Position numbers and translations under genes: made by a program. 20,990 nucleotides of DNA from an uncultured Eubacteriales bacterium. Its GTDB lineage: Bacteria > Bacillota > Clostridia > Oscillospirales > Acutalibacteraceae. The notes below the pieces were generated by a model. The model saw only the letters and a program-made list of their open reading frames with translations, ran no database searches and had not been told where the DNA came from. Below are positions 14,529 to 20,990 of this stretch, piece by piece; position 1 is the first letter of the stretch, and each line of letters opens with the position of its first letter. Where the stretch lies: assembly GCA_934725345.1 (NCBI GenBank), contig CAKVBG010000015.1, forward strand, positions 1-20,990, written 5' to 3'.

Positions 14529-14896
14529 TAAAACGCAATCCTTTCAAACACGAAATTATCGTCCTTTATGAGGTCAGCAATAGCACTTTTGGCTTCTTGC
14601 CAAGCTCTATAAGCCATTTTGACTGCAGTATTCGGGTCGCTCTTTATTCGAATTTCTCCCGCCGCAAACGATTCCATTCCTGGACAAGATGCGTTGTATA
14701 GAGTGTATTTGTAAAACGATAATGCAGCTGCGGCAACTTCTAATCTATGAGAGTGCTTTTCAATATCCACATCTTCTCGCAACTGACTTTTTATCTCTTC
14801 AATGCTGTCTTCGCATAAATCTATCCACGATGTCGATTCTTCCATCTCAACATTTGAAATTATTAAAAACTTCTGAAGTACAGTCTGTAAATTCAA
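14528..14896 (-). CDS. Phage head-tail connector (adaptor)-like protein
   Basis: 122 aa, almost all helical, with segments such as VAAAALSFYKYTLYNA and MAYRAWQEAKSAIADLI. Small helical adaptors that dock under the portal occupy this slot after the major capsid gene in many prophages. The TTG start at 14896 has GGAGG 9 nt upstream; a TTG four bases closer runs into a stop at once. Recognition is by position and fold-like pattern, not by motif. Confidence 0.6.
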   Translation of the reverse strand: MNLQTVLQKFLIISNVEMEESTSWIDLCEDSIEEIKSQLREDVDIEKHSHRLEVAAAALSFYKYTLYNASCPGMESFAAGEIRIKSDPNTAVKMAYRAWQEAKSAIADLIKDDNFVFERIAF

Positions 14897-14924
14897 AGCA
14901 AAATTCCTCCTTCACAAACTAATT

Positions 14925-14957
14925 TGAGAAATTGGCCTCCCGTCGCCAAGAAGCCAA
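14925..14957 (-). terminator. Weak terminator/attenuator after the capsid gene
   Basis: On the minus strand TTGGCTTC (14957-14950) pairs with GGAGGCCAA (14940-14932), with G-U pairs, followed by TTTCTC. It lies 11 bp beyond the major capsid stop, where partial terminators often lower expression of the connector genes relative to capsid. Confidence 0.5.
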
Positions 14958-14967
14958 TTGAAATTTA

Positions 14968-15999
14968 TTAGCCTTCGCTATTACCGCTATAGTCTAAGTA
15001 TTTAACTGCGTCGCCAAATATTTTAGAGAATCCTGTAGTCATAGTAATACCCGCTCTTTCAAGCTGTTTGTCTATTACTTTATCGTATTCAACAACTACG
15101 TCACCAGATTGTACCATTTGCAGAGCGAAGTCTTTGTCAAGACCAATAATATTGTTAGCACTTACGCTATCACAAAGTATGAGTTTAGCTCCCATTGGTG
15201 TTACGATGTTACCTGTTCCTTGGAAGTCAAGACCGGCCACTGCATCTCTCATTTCGCTTAAAGATAAAATATCATTTATAGTACCTTTAGAGGCGAGCAT
15301 AACATTCAATTTATATGGAGTAAGTCCTTTCCAAAGCTCTAAAAGATGTGAATATGAAAGAGCTGGTTTAGTTGCACCACTGGCATATGTAGCGGTAATT
15401 TTGGCTGCTGCTGTATCCCCTGAGCCTAATAGTTCAGTAACAGCATCTTTGAGTTGTTCTTTTGCAATATCCATACCTATTTGTTTTAAAATTACTGCAA
15501 TTACGTCCAAATTTTGGAATCTTAGTGCTTCATAGGAAGAAGAAAGCAAACGACCATGTTTTTTGAGCGAAACCAGACCTGAATTTTTTGTAACGTTTAC
15601 ACTTCTAAGTGAACCGCCTTCAGCTATGTATTCGTCTGAAGAACTGGCCGTTGTGGATTTAATAGATCTATAGTCCACACCCTCAATTTTGGTAGTTGCT
15701 GCAACAATTGAAGAAAGGACGTCACTAGCTTGGATTCCTTGTTTTATTGCTCTTGTTAAAAATTCTGGAAATAGTACCGCTGAATCGGAAGTGCTGAAAA
15801 ATTTTTCAACCATATCGCATCCAGCACCACTTACTTTTATATTAAATCTCTTTAACTGACGTTGATATGCGTCAAGGTTTTCTAGGGAAGTACCTTTATA
15901 GTTTTCAGAAGGATCTAGTTCTTCAAGAACGTCCGTGAAGCTTTTGCCTCCAACGTTGTACATACCTTTTTCAAGTTTTAAAGAATCGCAAAATGCCAT
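14968..15999 (-). CDS. Phage major capsid protein (HK97 fold)
   Basis: 343 aa. A ~60-residue N-terminal region (LKLEKGMYNVGGKSFTDVLEELDPSENYKGT...) precedes the typical capsid start FFSTSDSAVLFPEFLTRAIKQG (about 67-88). It then continues with an E-loop-like stretch, GRLLSSSYEALRFQNLDVIAVILKQIG and a C-terminal A-domain segment around VTPMGAKLILCDSVS. This matches capsid proteins common in clostridial prophages, as remembered. The frame is open and full length. The ATG at 15999 has GGAGG upstream and follows the protease gene closely. Confidence 0.88.
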   Translation of the reverse strand: MAFCDSLKLEKGMYNVGGKSFTDVLEELDPSENYKGTSLENLDAYQRQLKRFNIKVSGAGCDMVEKFFSTSDSAVLFPEFLTRAIKQGIQASDVLSSIVAATTKIEGVDYRSIKSTTASSSDEYIAEGGSLRSVNVTKNSGLVSLKKHGRLLSSSYEALRFQNLDVIAVILKQIGMDIAKEQLKDAVTELLGSGDTAAAKITATYASGATKPALSYSHLLELWKGLTPYKLNVMLASKGTINDILSLSEMRDAVAGLDFQGTGNIVTPMGAKLILCDSVSANNIIGLDKDFALQMVQSGDVVVEYDKVIDKQLERAGITMTTGFSKIFGDAVKYLDYSGNSEG

Positions 16000-16014
16000 T
16001 TTAATTCCTCCATT

Positions 16015-17013
16015 TTATATTTTAAATTCTAAATTACAATCTTTCTCTATAGGGGTATCGTCAGGCGAGAACTGTGGTTTAGCGGGAAATTGTTTAGCAA
16101 GCCTTGATTTAAAGGAATCCCTCAATGATTTAAGTTCATCCACTGAAAGTTTTTCACAAATGCTTTTCATTAAGGGTACACCAACTTCAGACCTAATCAT
16201 TCCTGAAAGTTTCAAAACTTCTTCTTTGAGCTCTTCTTGATAGGCTTTACCAATTTCTGCTTTTGATTTCAAAGTATTGATAATATCTAAGAGTTTAGCG
16301 GCTTGGGATTCGTCAAAGCTAACGGATTTACCATTATTTAAAGTTTTGATGATTTCTTCCACCGAACCTTCACCTCCTTTCAAAGAATTCACTCCAAACG
16401 ATTTAATTACTCCTGCTTCACGCTGGGCCGGAACTGCTACAAAAGACCATTCATAAGCATCTACGGGGTTGTCCATTACGGCGTGGCAAATTTCGTACGA
16501 TGAACCATTTTTATACTTCTTGCCCTTTACGTGAGAACAAAAATTGGACTTCATATTGTTTCCGCAAATTGAACAAGTCATGTTTTCAACAGAACATCCC
16601 ACGCTTACTTCTTTTTTTATCCCAGAATCTATCTCAAGAATTACGTCTTCATTTTTCTTGGATTTTGGCATATATGCTTTAGCAAGAAGTCTTTTGTAGG
16701 GTTTACCTATAGCATTCTTTTTTCCGGCAACACTCTCTACCCAACATTTAAATATTCTTGCAGTTTGATTTTCACTCGTAGGATTATGGTCAAGTATTCC
16801 GGTTTTACCAACAAACAATTTTTCTAATTTTTCAAGAGCATTATCAGTAAATCTTTCGTTGTCACGGTCGATATCGTTATCACACAAAACCACTGAAAAA
16901 ACATATATTTCCTCTGCGGTAAATTTTCTTCTAGTTAGATTGTTGATTAAATCAAGTTCTTGTGAAGAAATCGAAGAACTGGATTTGCTTTTTATCACGT
17001 AGCCATCTTGCAT
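16015..17013 (-). CDS. Prohead protease with zinc motif and scaffold-like C-terminus
   Basis: 332 aa. Residues 35-205 form the protease-like part: TGILDHNP (H76), KEVSVGCS (S137) and DAYEWSFVAVPAQ (185-197), comparable to the His and Ser of HK97-type prohead proteases and their 'sfv.vPA' end. Inserted is C147-x2-C150-x8-C159-x-H161, a likely zinc-binding knuckle. Residues about 215-310 are charged and helical (EELKEEVLKLSGMIRSEV...), like a capsid scaffold. So protease and scaffold appear fused, as expected just before the major capsid gene. The ATG at 17013 has GGAGG 8 nt upstream, 3 bp after the portal stop. The protease call rests on motif and context; I have not aligned it. Confidence 0.72.
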   Translation of the reverse strand: MQDGYVIKSKSSSSISSQELDLINNLTRRKFTAEEIYVFSVVLCDNDIDRDNERFTDNALEKLEKLFVGKTGILDHNPTSENQTARIFKCWVESVAGKKNAIGKPYKRLLAKAYMPKSKKNEDVILEIDSGIKKEVSVGCSVENMTCSICGNNMKSNFCSHVKGKKYKNGSSYEICHAVMDNPVDAYEWSFVAVPAQREAGVIKSFGVNSLKGGEGSVEEIIKTLNNGKSVSFDESQAAKLLDIINTLKSKAEIGKAYQEELKEEVLKLSGMIRSEVGVPLMKSICEKLSVDELKSLRDSFKSRLAKQFPAKPQFSPDDTPIEKDCNLEFKI

Positions 17014-17016
17014 AAA

Positions 17017-18207
17017 TTAAACCTCCGCACTGTAGTTATTGTTATCACTCGTCTCAAACTGTGTTTCGAGGCGTTTTTCAATTTCTCTCGCTTGGGCATT
17101 AAGCAGACGTGAATTTGCGATATGAAGTTGATCCTCCAGTTTGATTTTGTTCCACGAAACTTTATATTCTGTTTGGTAGCCATTAATCGCAAGCCAAGTG
17201 TCACAGATTTTAAATATCACCGGGTTAAGTAGTCTTCTATAGGCCTCCAGCTCACTTCCTAAAATCTCGGCTTGTTGGTCAGACATCGTTTCAGTTGAAG
17301 ACCAATTAAGACCCAATAAAAATGGTGGTATTGAAAGTTTGCTGACAATTTGTTCGAGCATCTGCCTAACAGGCACTTGACTATCGAGTACTTGGTTATC
17401 TGCTCCGATAACTTTAATCCCAACATCCCCTACGGCAATAAAATCGCTGGGATGTCCACCAACTTGCATGGCTTTGCTCCACTGGGCGGCTATCTGTGCG
17501 GCTCTTTCTTTGGAATAAGCACGCTCACCCGCATCTGATGAAGGTTTATATGTTATTGCAAATCGGATATTCCCCACACGTTCCCAATTTGCCCCTATAC
17601 TATTGAATATCTTAAGTAAAATGTTACTTACAAATGGTAAACCTTTCATGATAGAATTACCGTAAATTTTGCCAGGGTCTGGGTTGAGGGAAGAAATTAA
17701 TACCAAATCCGGATACTTTATCGGGTGCAAAGAACCATCTTTTCTTCTCTGGGAAATCACTAAATTCAAAGGACTGTTTTTAGTTCTTAAATCGATATCT
17801 TTCAAAGACGCGTTGTAAAGTGCTTCAATTGAACCATCCTCGGGGTTAATTACTATCTCCCCTACAGCTGTACCATAAGTTAAAAGCTGATTTAAATGAG
17901 AAAGTATGAAATAGTTAGCTCCAACTTCACATGAATTGACTCGTACATTTGAAATAAATTTGTTAATTTGATATTCAACATATGAGTCTTCGCAACTAAT
18001 TCTGAATTCTCCTGTAAGACGTATAATTTTAGAAATAGCAGCATCTATAATAGGAACAGCTTCTCGTAAAGCTTTATAAAGTTTAATTTCTGGGTCTGTA
18101 AGAGGGGTGTATTTATCAAGTATGTTGAAAGGATGCGATGTTTTTGAACATACCGGAGCGGTTTGTACAGCAGCTTCAACAGGCTTTTTCTTTTTAAAAA
18201 ATTCCAC
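17017..18207 (-). CDS. Phage portal protein
   Basis: 396 aa. The dodecameric portal forms the DNA entry vertex and docks terminase. Portal-like segments include an early helix ALREAVPIIDAAISKIIRLTG, LTYGTAVGEIVINPEDG, and the later PVRQMLEQIVSKLSIPPFLLGLNWSSTETMSDQQAE, typical of the clip/stem region in SPP1/HK97-like portals. Length is normal and the frame intact. The GTG at 18207 has AGGAG at the right distance; an ATG just upstream is out of frame and stops after six codons. It lies between large terminase and protease, the standard order. Confidence 0.9.
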   Translation of the reverse strand: MEFFKKKKPVEAAVQTAPVCSKTSHPFNILDKYTPLTDPEIKLYKALREAVPIIDAAISKIIRLTGEFRISCEDSYVEYQINKFISNVRVNSCEVGANYFILSHLNQLLTYGTAVGEIVINPEDGSIEALYNASLKDIDLRTKNSPLNLVISQRRKDGSLHPIKYPDLVLISSLNPDPGKIYGNSIMKGLPFVSNILLKIFNSIGANWERVGNIRFAITYKPSSDAGERAYSKERAAQIAAQWSKAMQVGGHPSDFIAVGDVGIKVIGADNQVLDSQVPVRQMLEQIVSKLSIPPFLLGLNWSSTETMSDQQAEILGSELEAYRRLLNPVIFKICDTWLAINGYQTEYKVSWNKIKLEDQLHIANSRLLNAQAREIEKRLETQFETSDNNNYSAEV

Positions 18208-18223
18208 TTTTCATACTCCTTTA

Positions 18224-19474
18224 CTATCTTTGAGCAGCTAATGCAAAAAACGGATCGTCATCGGCAGCCATGACTGTGCTTACAAAATATCTGATATCAT
18301 CCATGGCGTGGTCATTTTCTTTAACAGGTGTATCTTTACTTGAGGAGTTCTGCCATCTGTATAGCGAAAATTCACGGATAGAGTTAACGCAGTTTTTGCA
18401 TACTTTTATATCACCTCGCTTCAACGCAAGAGTTACTTCGGCAATCCCTTCAGAAACGTTATTTCTTGCGGGTATAACTTTAAATTCTCCATGTTTACGA
18501 ACTAAAGTTATAAAGCTGGCAGCTGAGGGGTCGATAGTCATACAGTCAATCTGTCTTGAACCAACCATTTGACGAATATACTTGTAGTGTTCTTCATCTG
18601 TTCTGGTTTCGCCTTCTTTTCGGGAGTCATAATAGTATTCATCCACTCTAAACCACACACCATCAATTTCAGCCCATAGCCCGCACGAAGTAGGGTTGAC
18701 TATCCCATAATCACAAGAAAGAGCATAACGCGTTGGGGTAGAAGAGGGTAAATCGCAAAACATTGAACTCTCAGACATATACGGATAAATCAACCCCTCA
18801 ACAGCAACCCATCTTCCTTCAATAAATCTTTGATAAAATGTGCCGGTGTAAAGCCGTTTGTAACGCTCTTTTAGCAGTGAAGAAAGAGAGGGATTGTCAT
18901 CCATTGTGAAGTGGAGATACATAGCACCTCTGACTTCTTTTTTTAGTATCCAATCTCTGTAAAACCAGTGCCCCGGATACTCAGGATTGCAGTTAAACCA
19001 AAATTTAGACTCGCATACGGAACATCTAGCCAAAGCTTGCTCCACAAACGATTTTGGCATTAAAGCTACTTCATCAAACAAAACCCCAGCAAGAGTCATG
19101 CCTTGAATTAAGGATGCCGAAGATTCGTCTTTACCTCCGAAAAGATAAAATATGTTGGTTCTTTGCTCAAAAGATATTTCTATTAAATTTTCTGAGAGTT
19201 TTTTTTTGAATGTAAATCCTAGACTGGTAAGGATAGGAAGTATTGGCGTCAGGACGTTTCTCTTGATAGATTTGATGGTTTTTCCACAGATTGCAAAAGC
19301 AGAACCATTAAATTTGTAAAACGCCCATAGTACGAACGAAATAGACATACATATCGTTTTACCGCTTCGGATAGAACCATCGCAGATAATGGCATCAAAT
19401 TTCTCATAAGGAGAATTTTTCAACCACCAGGTTAAAGCAATTGTTTGTTTTTTTGAAAAAGTTTCAAATTTCAT
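18224..19474 (-). CDS. terL: Terminase large subunit
   Basis: 416 aa packaging motor and nuclease. ATPase: Walker A GSIRSGKT (33-40), Walker B VLFDE (131-135). Nuclease: acidic residues in SCDYGIVNP (D255), TIDPSAASF (D315) and HAMDDIRYFV (D392/D393), as in PBSX-type terminases. Both domains are complete with no disruption. The ATG directly follows the small-subunit stop codon, so translation is coupled. Confidence 0.96.
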   Translation of the reverse strand: MKFETFSKKQTIALTWWLKNSPYEKFDAIICDGSIRSGKTICMSISFVLWAFYKFNGSAFAICGKTIKSIKRNVLTPILPILTSLGFTFKKKLSENLIEISFEQRTNIFYLFGGKDESSASLIQGMTLAGVLFDEVALMPKSFVEQALARCSVCESKFWFNCNPEYPGHWFYRDWILKKEVRGAMYLHFTMDDNPSLSSLLKERYKRLYTGTFYQRFIEGRWVAVEGLIYPYMSESSMFCDLPSSTPTRYALSCDYGIVNPTSCGLWAEIDGVWFRVDEYYYDSRKEGETRTDEEHYKYIRQMVGSRQIDCMTIDPSAASFITLVRKHGEFKVIPARNNVSEGIAEVTLALKRGDIKVCKNCVNSIREFSLYRWQNSSSKDTPVKENDHAMDDIRYFVSTVMAADDDPFFALAAQR

Positions 19475-19993
19475 TTAATCCTCCAGAGGATCATTTTTAC
19501 TATTGCTCAGCTTTTTCATTCCTTCTTCCAAAGCGTAATAAAAAGGTTCTTTGGTATCGTTCATGCTAACATCTATTTGCTCAAGTTTTTCAAGCGCTCT
19601 TAGACGGTCAAAAAATTTAATTTCCATTGCACCGTCCTTAGGTTTTTTTATCTCGGATATATTAAACAAATCCATTTTTTCAAGATCTTCAGGTCTCAGA
19701 TTCTCAGAGAATAAAAGTTTGATGGAATCCGAAATACTACCAAAAGCTAATCTTTCATACCCACTGGTTGCTCTGTAAACTAAATTCTTTCTTTTTTCTC
19801 TGTACATACTTTCTATTCTTTCAGATATTCTTTTATCTAAAAGAAGTTCGGTTCCTTTTTTGTTGGGAAATGTTTTGTACCCCGCACGCACAGCAGCTTC
19901 TTTTGAATCGCCAGTGTTGATGTAGTAATGGCAAAACATTAGCTCCTTTTTGTTTAATTCCTTTGAAGATTTGCCCTTAGATGATACGACCAT
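19475..19993 (-). CDS. terS: Terminase small subunit
   Basis: 172 aa. Residues 15-70 give the family's helix-turn-helix start: LNKKELMFCHYYINTGDSKEAAVRAGY (family 'lt.kq..Fv.eYl.dgna..AairaGYs'). A middle and C-terminal helical part follows (FFDRLRALEKLEQ). It recognises phage DNA for packaging. The ATG at 19993 has AGGAGG upstream. It is the first gene of the head cluster; I see no clear promoter between it and the terminators at 20075-20176. Confidence 0.9.
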   Translation of the reverse strand: MVVSSKGKSSKELNKKELMFCHYYINTGDSKEAAVRAGYKTFPNKKGTELLLDKRISERIESMYREKRKNLVYRATSGYERLAFGSISDSIKLLFSENLRPEDLEKMDLFNISEIKKPKDGAMEIKFFDRLRALEKLEQIDVSMNDTKEPFYYALEEGMKKLSNSKNDPLED

Positions 19994-20074
19994 AATATTG
20001 CCTCCTTTAAAATTTGTCGGTTCACCTATCGACCTAAAACGACATAATTTTGCATATTTAAAGGCAACTTATAT

Positions 20075-20117
20075 AAAAAAATTAAAAAAGCTGCTTGTTG
20101 GCAATCAACAAACAACT
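20075..20117 (-). terminator. Intrinsic terminator (second of a tandem pair)
   Basis: A 12-bp stem (20106-20117 with 20089-20100) with a 5-nt loop, followed on the minus strand by TTTTTTAATTTTTTT. The imperfect pairs are G-U in minus RNA but C-A in plus RNA, so the minus strand is the functional one. Confidence 0.88.
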
Positions 20118-20137
20118 TAAATTCTTTGAATTAAATA

Positions 20138-20176
20138 AAAAATGTTCCATAAAGGATTTTGGCATCCTCTATGAAA
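20138..20176 (-). terminator. Intrinsic terminator (first of a tandem pair)
   Basis: A 13-bp stem (20164-20176 with 20145-20157) and 6-nt loop, followed on the minus strand by CATTTTTTATTTAA. Its two imperfect pairs are wobble pairs only in minus-strand RNA. Together with the next hairpin it would stop leftward transcription coming from beyond 20176. Confidence 0.82.
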
Positions 20177-20251
20177 CTTCTAGTTAGTGCGGATAACCGT
20201 TGGGGACTTGAATAAACTCGATAATAATACGAGTTTGAGCCAATTACAATG
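20177..20251. other. Gene-free region with structured inverted repeat
   Basis: No coding signal is seen. The central element is AAACTCG-(9 nt)-CGAGTTT (20214-20236), extended by TTGG/CCAA and CTT/GAG to about 20200-20243. It lies between the tandem terminators and the promoter of the acetyltransferase gene. It could belong to a small minus-strand RNA ending at the terminators, or be an operator. Confidence 0.4.
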
Positions 20252-20280
20252 TTTACAAACACATAGTATATATTTATAGT
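20252..20280 (+). promoter_or_regulatory. Promoter of the acetyltransferase gene
   Basis: TTTACA (20252-20257) and TATAGT (20275-20280) with a 17-bp spacer. The start near 20287 leaves a short leader with GGAGG at 20299-20303. Confidence 0.65.
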
Positions 20281-20313
20281 TATTATACGTAGATAAAAGG
20301 AGGAAAACTAAAA

Positions 20314-20964
20314 ATGAAATTTACTAAAATAGATTTAGAAACTTGGAGCAGAAAAGAGAATTATGACTGGTTTACTACAAAGAACCGTTGCAAAATCAAT
20401 ATGACTTTAAATATTGATGCTACAAATGTAATAAAAAGAATTAAAGAGCTTAAGCTAAGGCATTATCCTACATTTACTTATATGATTTCAAAAGTTTTAA
20501 ATTCGAGTAACGAATTTAAGACGTCTTATAACGAGGATAATGATTTGGGTATATACGACGTAATTCATCCTCGATATCCGATATTTCACGAGAGTGACAA
20601 GAGAATTTCGGTTTTATGGACTGAATATTCCGATAACTTTAAATTGTTTTACAATAGATTTATTAGTGATATTAGTATGTATGGGGAAAACAGAAGTATG
20701 GCAGCAAAGGGGAAATTTCCTATAAACTGTTTCGATATGAGTTCTCTTCCTTGGAGCAGCTTTACCAGTTTTGATTGCCCCCCTACAAGCGATATAGTTT
20801 GGTTGGCGCCTTTTGTTATGGTAGGTAAATTTTTTAAATTTGGGGAAAAGTTATTATTACCAGTTTCTATATCGGTTCATCATGCAACTTGTGATGGCTA
20901 CCATGTAAGCATGTTTTTTAAAGAATTACAAGAGTTATGCAATGAACCGGATAGATGGATGTAA
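20314..20964 (+). CDS. cat: Chloramphenicol acetyltransferase-family (type A) protein
   Basis: 216 aa, the full length of classical trimeric CATs. The active-site motif HHATCDGYH (189-197) holds the catalytic histidine and the structural Asp; the N-terminal FTKIDLETWSRKENYDWF...CKINMTLNID and the WTEYSDNFKLFYNRFISDI stretch are also typical. Type A CATs transfer acetyl from acetyl-CoA to chloramphenicol; relatives in non-resistant genomes may use other substrates, so resistance is not proven. It has its own promoter and the ATG follows AAAGGAGG by 10 nt. It is transcribed away from the phage cluster and may be acquired cargo. Confidence 0.9.
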   Translation: MKFTKIDLETWSRKENYDWFTTKNRCKINMTLNIDATNVIKRIKELKLRHYPTFTYMISKVLNSSNEFKTSYNEDNDLGIYDVIHPRYPIFHESDKRISVLWTEYSDNFKLFYNRFISDISMYGENRSMAAKGKFPINCFDMSSLPWSSFTSFDCPPTSDIVWLAPFVMVGKFFKFGEKLLLPVSISVHHATCDGYHVSMFFKELQELCNEPDRWM

Positions 20965-20990
20965 AATAAAAAATCGATTAGTGTATACAC

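Noticed and set aside
20177..20313. T-box or other known riboswitch upstream of the acetyltransferase gene
   Set aside because: No T-box motif or other riboswitch core is seen, and the structured part lies before the predicted promoter rather than in the leader.
1..20990. CRISPR array, insertion sequence, integrase or attachment site
   Set aside because: No spaced direct repeats, transposase or recombinase frames were found; the tRNA genes show no obvious duplicated 3' ends within the window.

Overview
The window looks like a chromosomal piece of an AT-rich, low-GC Gram-positive bacterium, most likely a Clostridia-type Firmicute with a reduced genome and an intracellular or host-dependent life. 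The Firmicutes reading rests on the rimP-nusA-ylxR-ylxQ-infB-rbfA-nrnA-truB-ribF operon, strong GGAGG ribosome binding sites, frequent GTG/TTG starts and TTGACA/TATAAT promoters. The host-dependent reading rests on an ATP/ADP-translocase-family nucleotide transporter, typical of intracellular bacteria, and on a RibF reduced to its FAD-synthetase half. A relative of the clostridial endosymbionts of gut protists would fit, but that is inference.

Layout. 1-2500: tRNA-Asn(GTT) on the minus strand, the nucleotide transporter (minus), a small holin-like membrane protein (plus) and tRNA-Leu(GAG) (plus). Both tRNAs have consensus promoters with 16-bp spacers. 2700-5460: a four-gene minus-strand operon from one promoter. 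It holds two unrecognised small proteins, a 401-aa protein ending in a barnase/RNase Sa-type ribonuclease domain with all catalytic residues in place, and a small protein with an N-terminal hydrophobic segment and a barstar-like layout. I read this as a ribonuclease toxin/immunity locus. Divergently, at 5592-5991, a strong promoter with a palindromic leader drives a 106-aa protein carrying a textbook double-glycine leader.

6079-13683: the translation/transcription housekeeping operon on the minus strand, with its own promoter and a leader hairpin before rimP. Transcription enters at rimP, passes through NusA, IF-2, RbfA, NrnA and TruB, and ends at a truncated RibF and a bidirectional terminator.

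13705-19993: eight same-strand phage head/packaging genes: small and large terminase, portal, prohead protease with a scaffold-like tail, HK97-fold major capsid, two connector-like proteins and a last small protein. Every ORF is intact, but no tail, lysis, integrase or replication genes follow; the cluster stops 22 bp from the -35 box of the rimP operon. It is a decayed or domesticated head module. Upstream of it, two tandem terminators face the terminase genes with no visible gene feeding them.

20314-20964: a plus-strand gene for a chloramphenicol-acetyltransferase-family enzyme with its own promoter.
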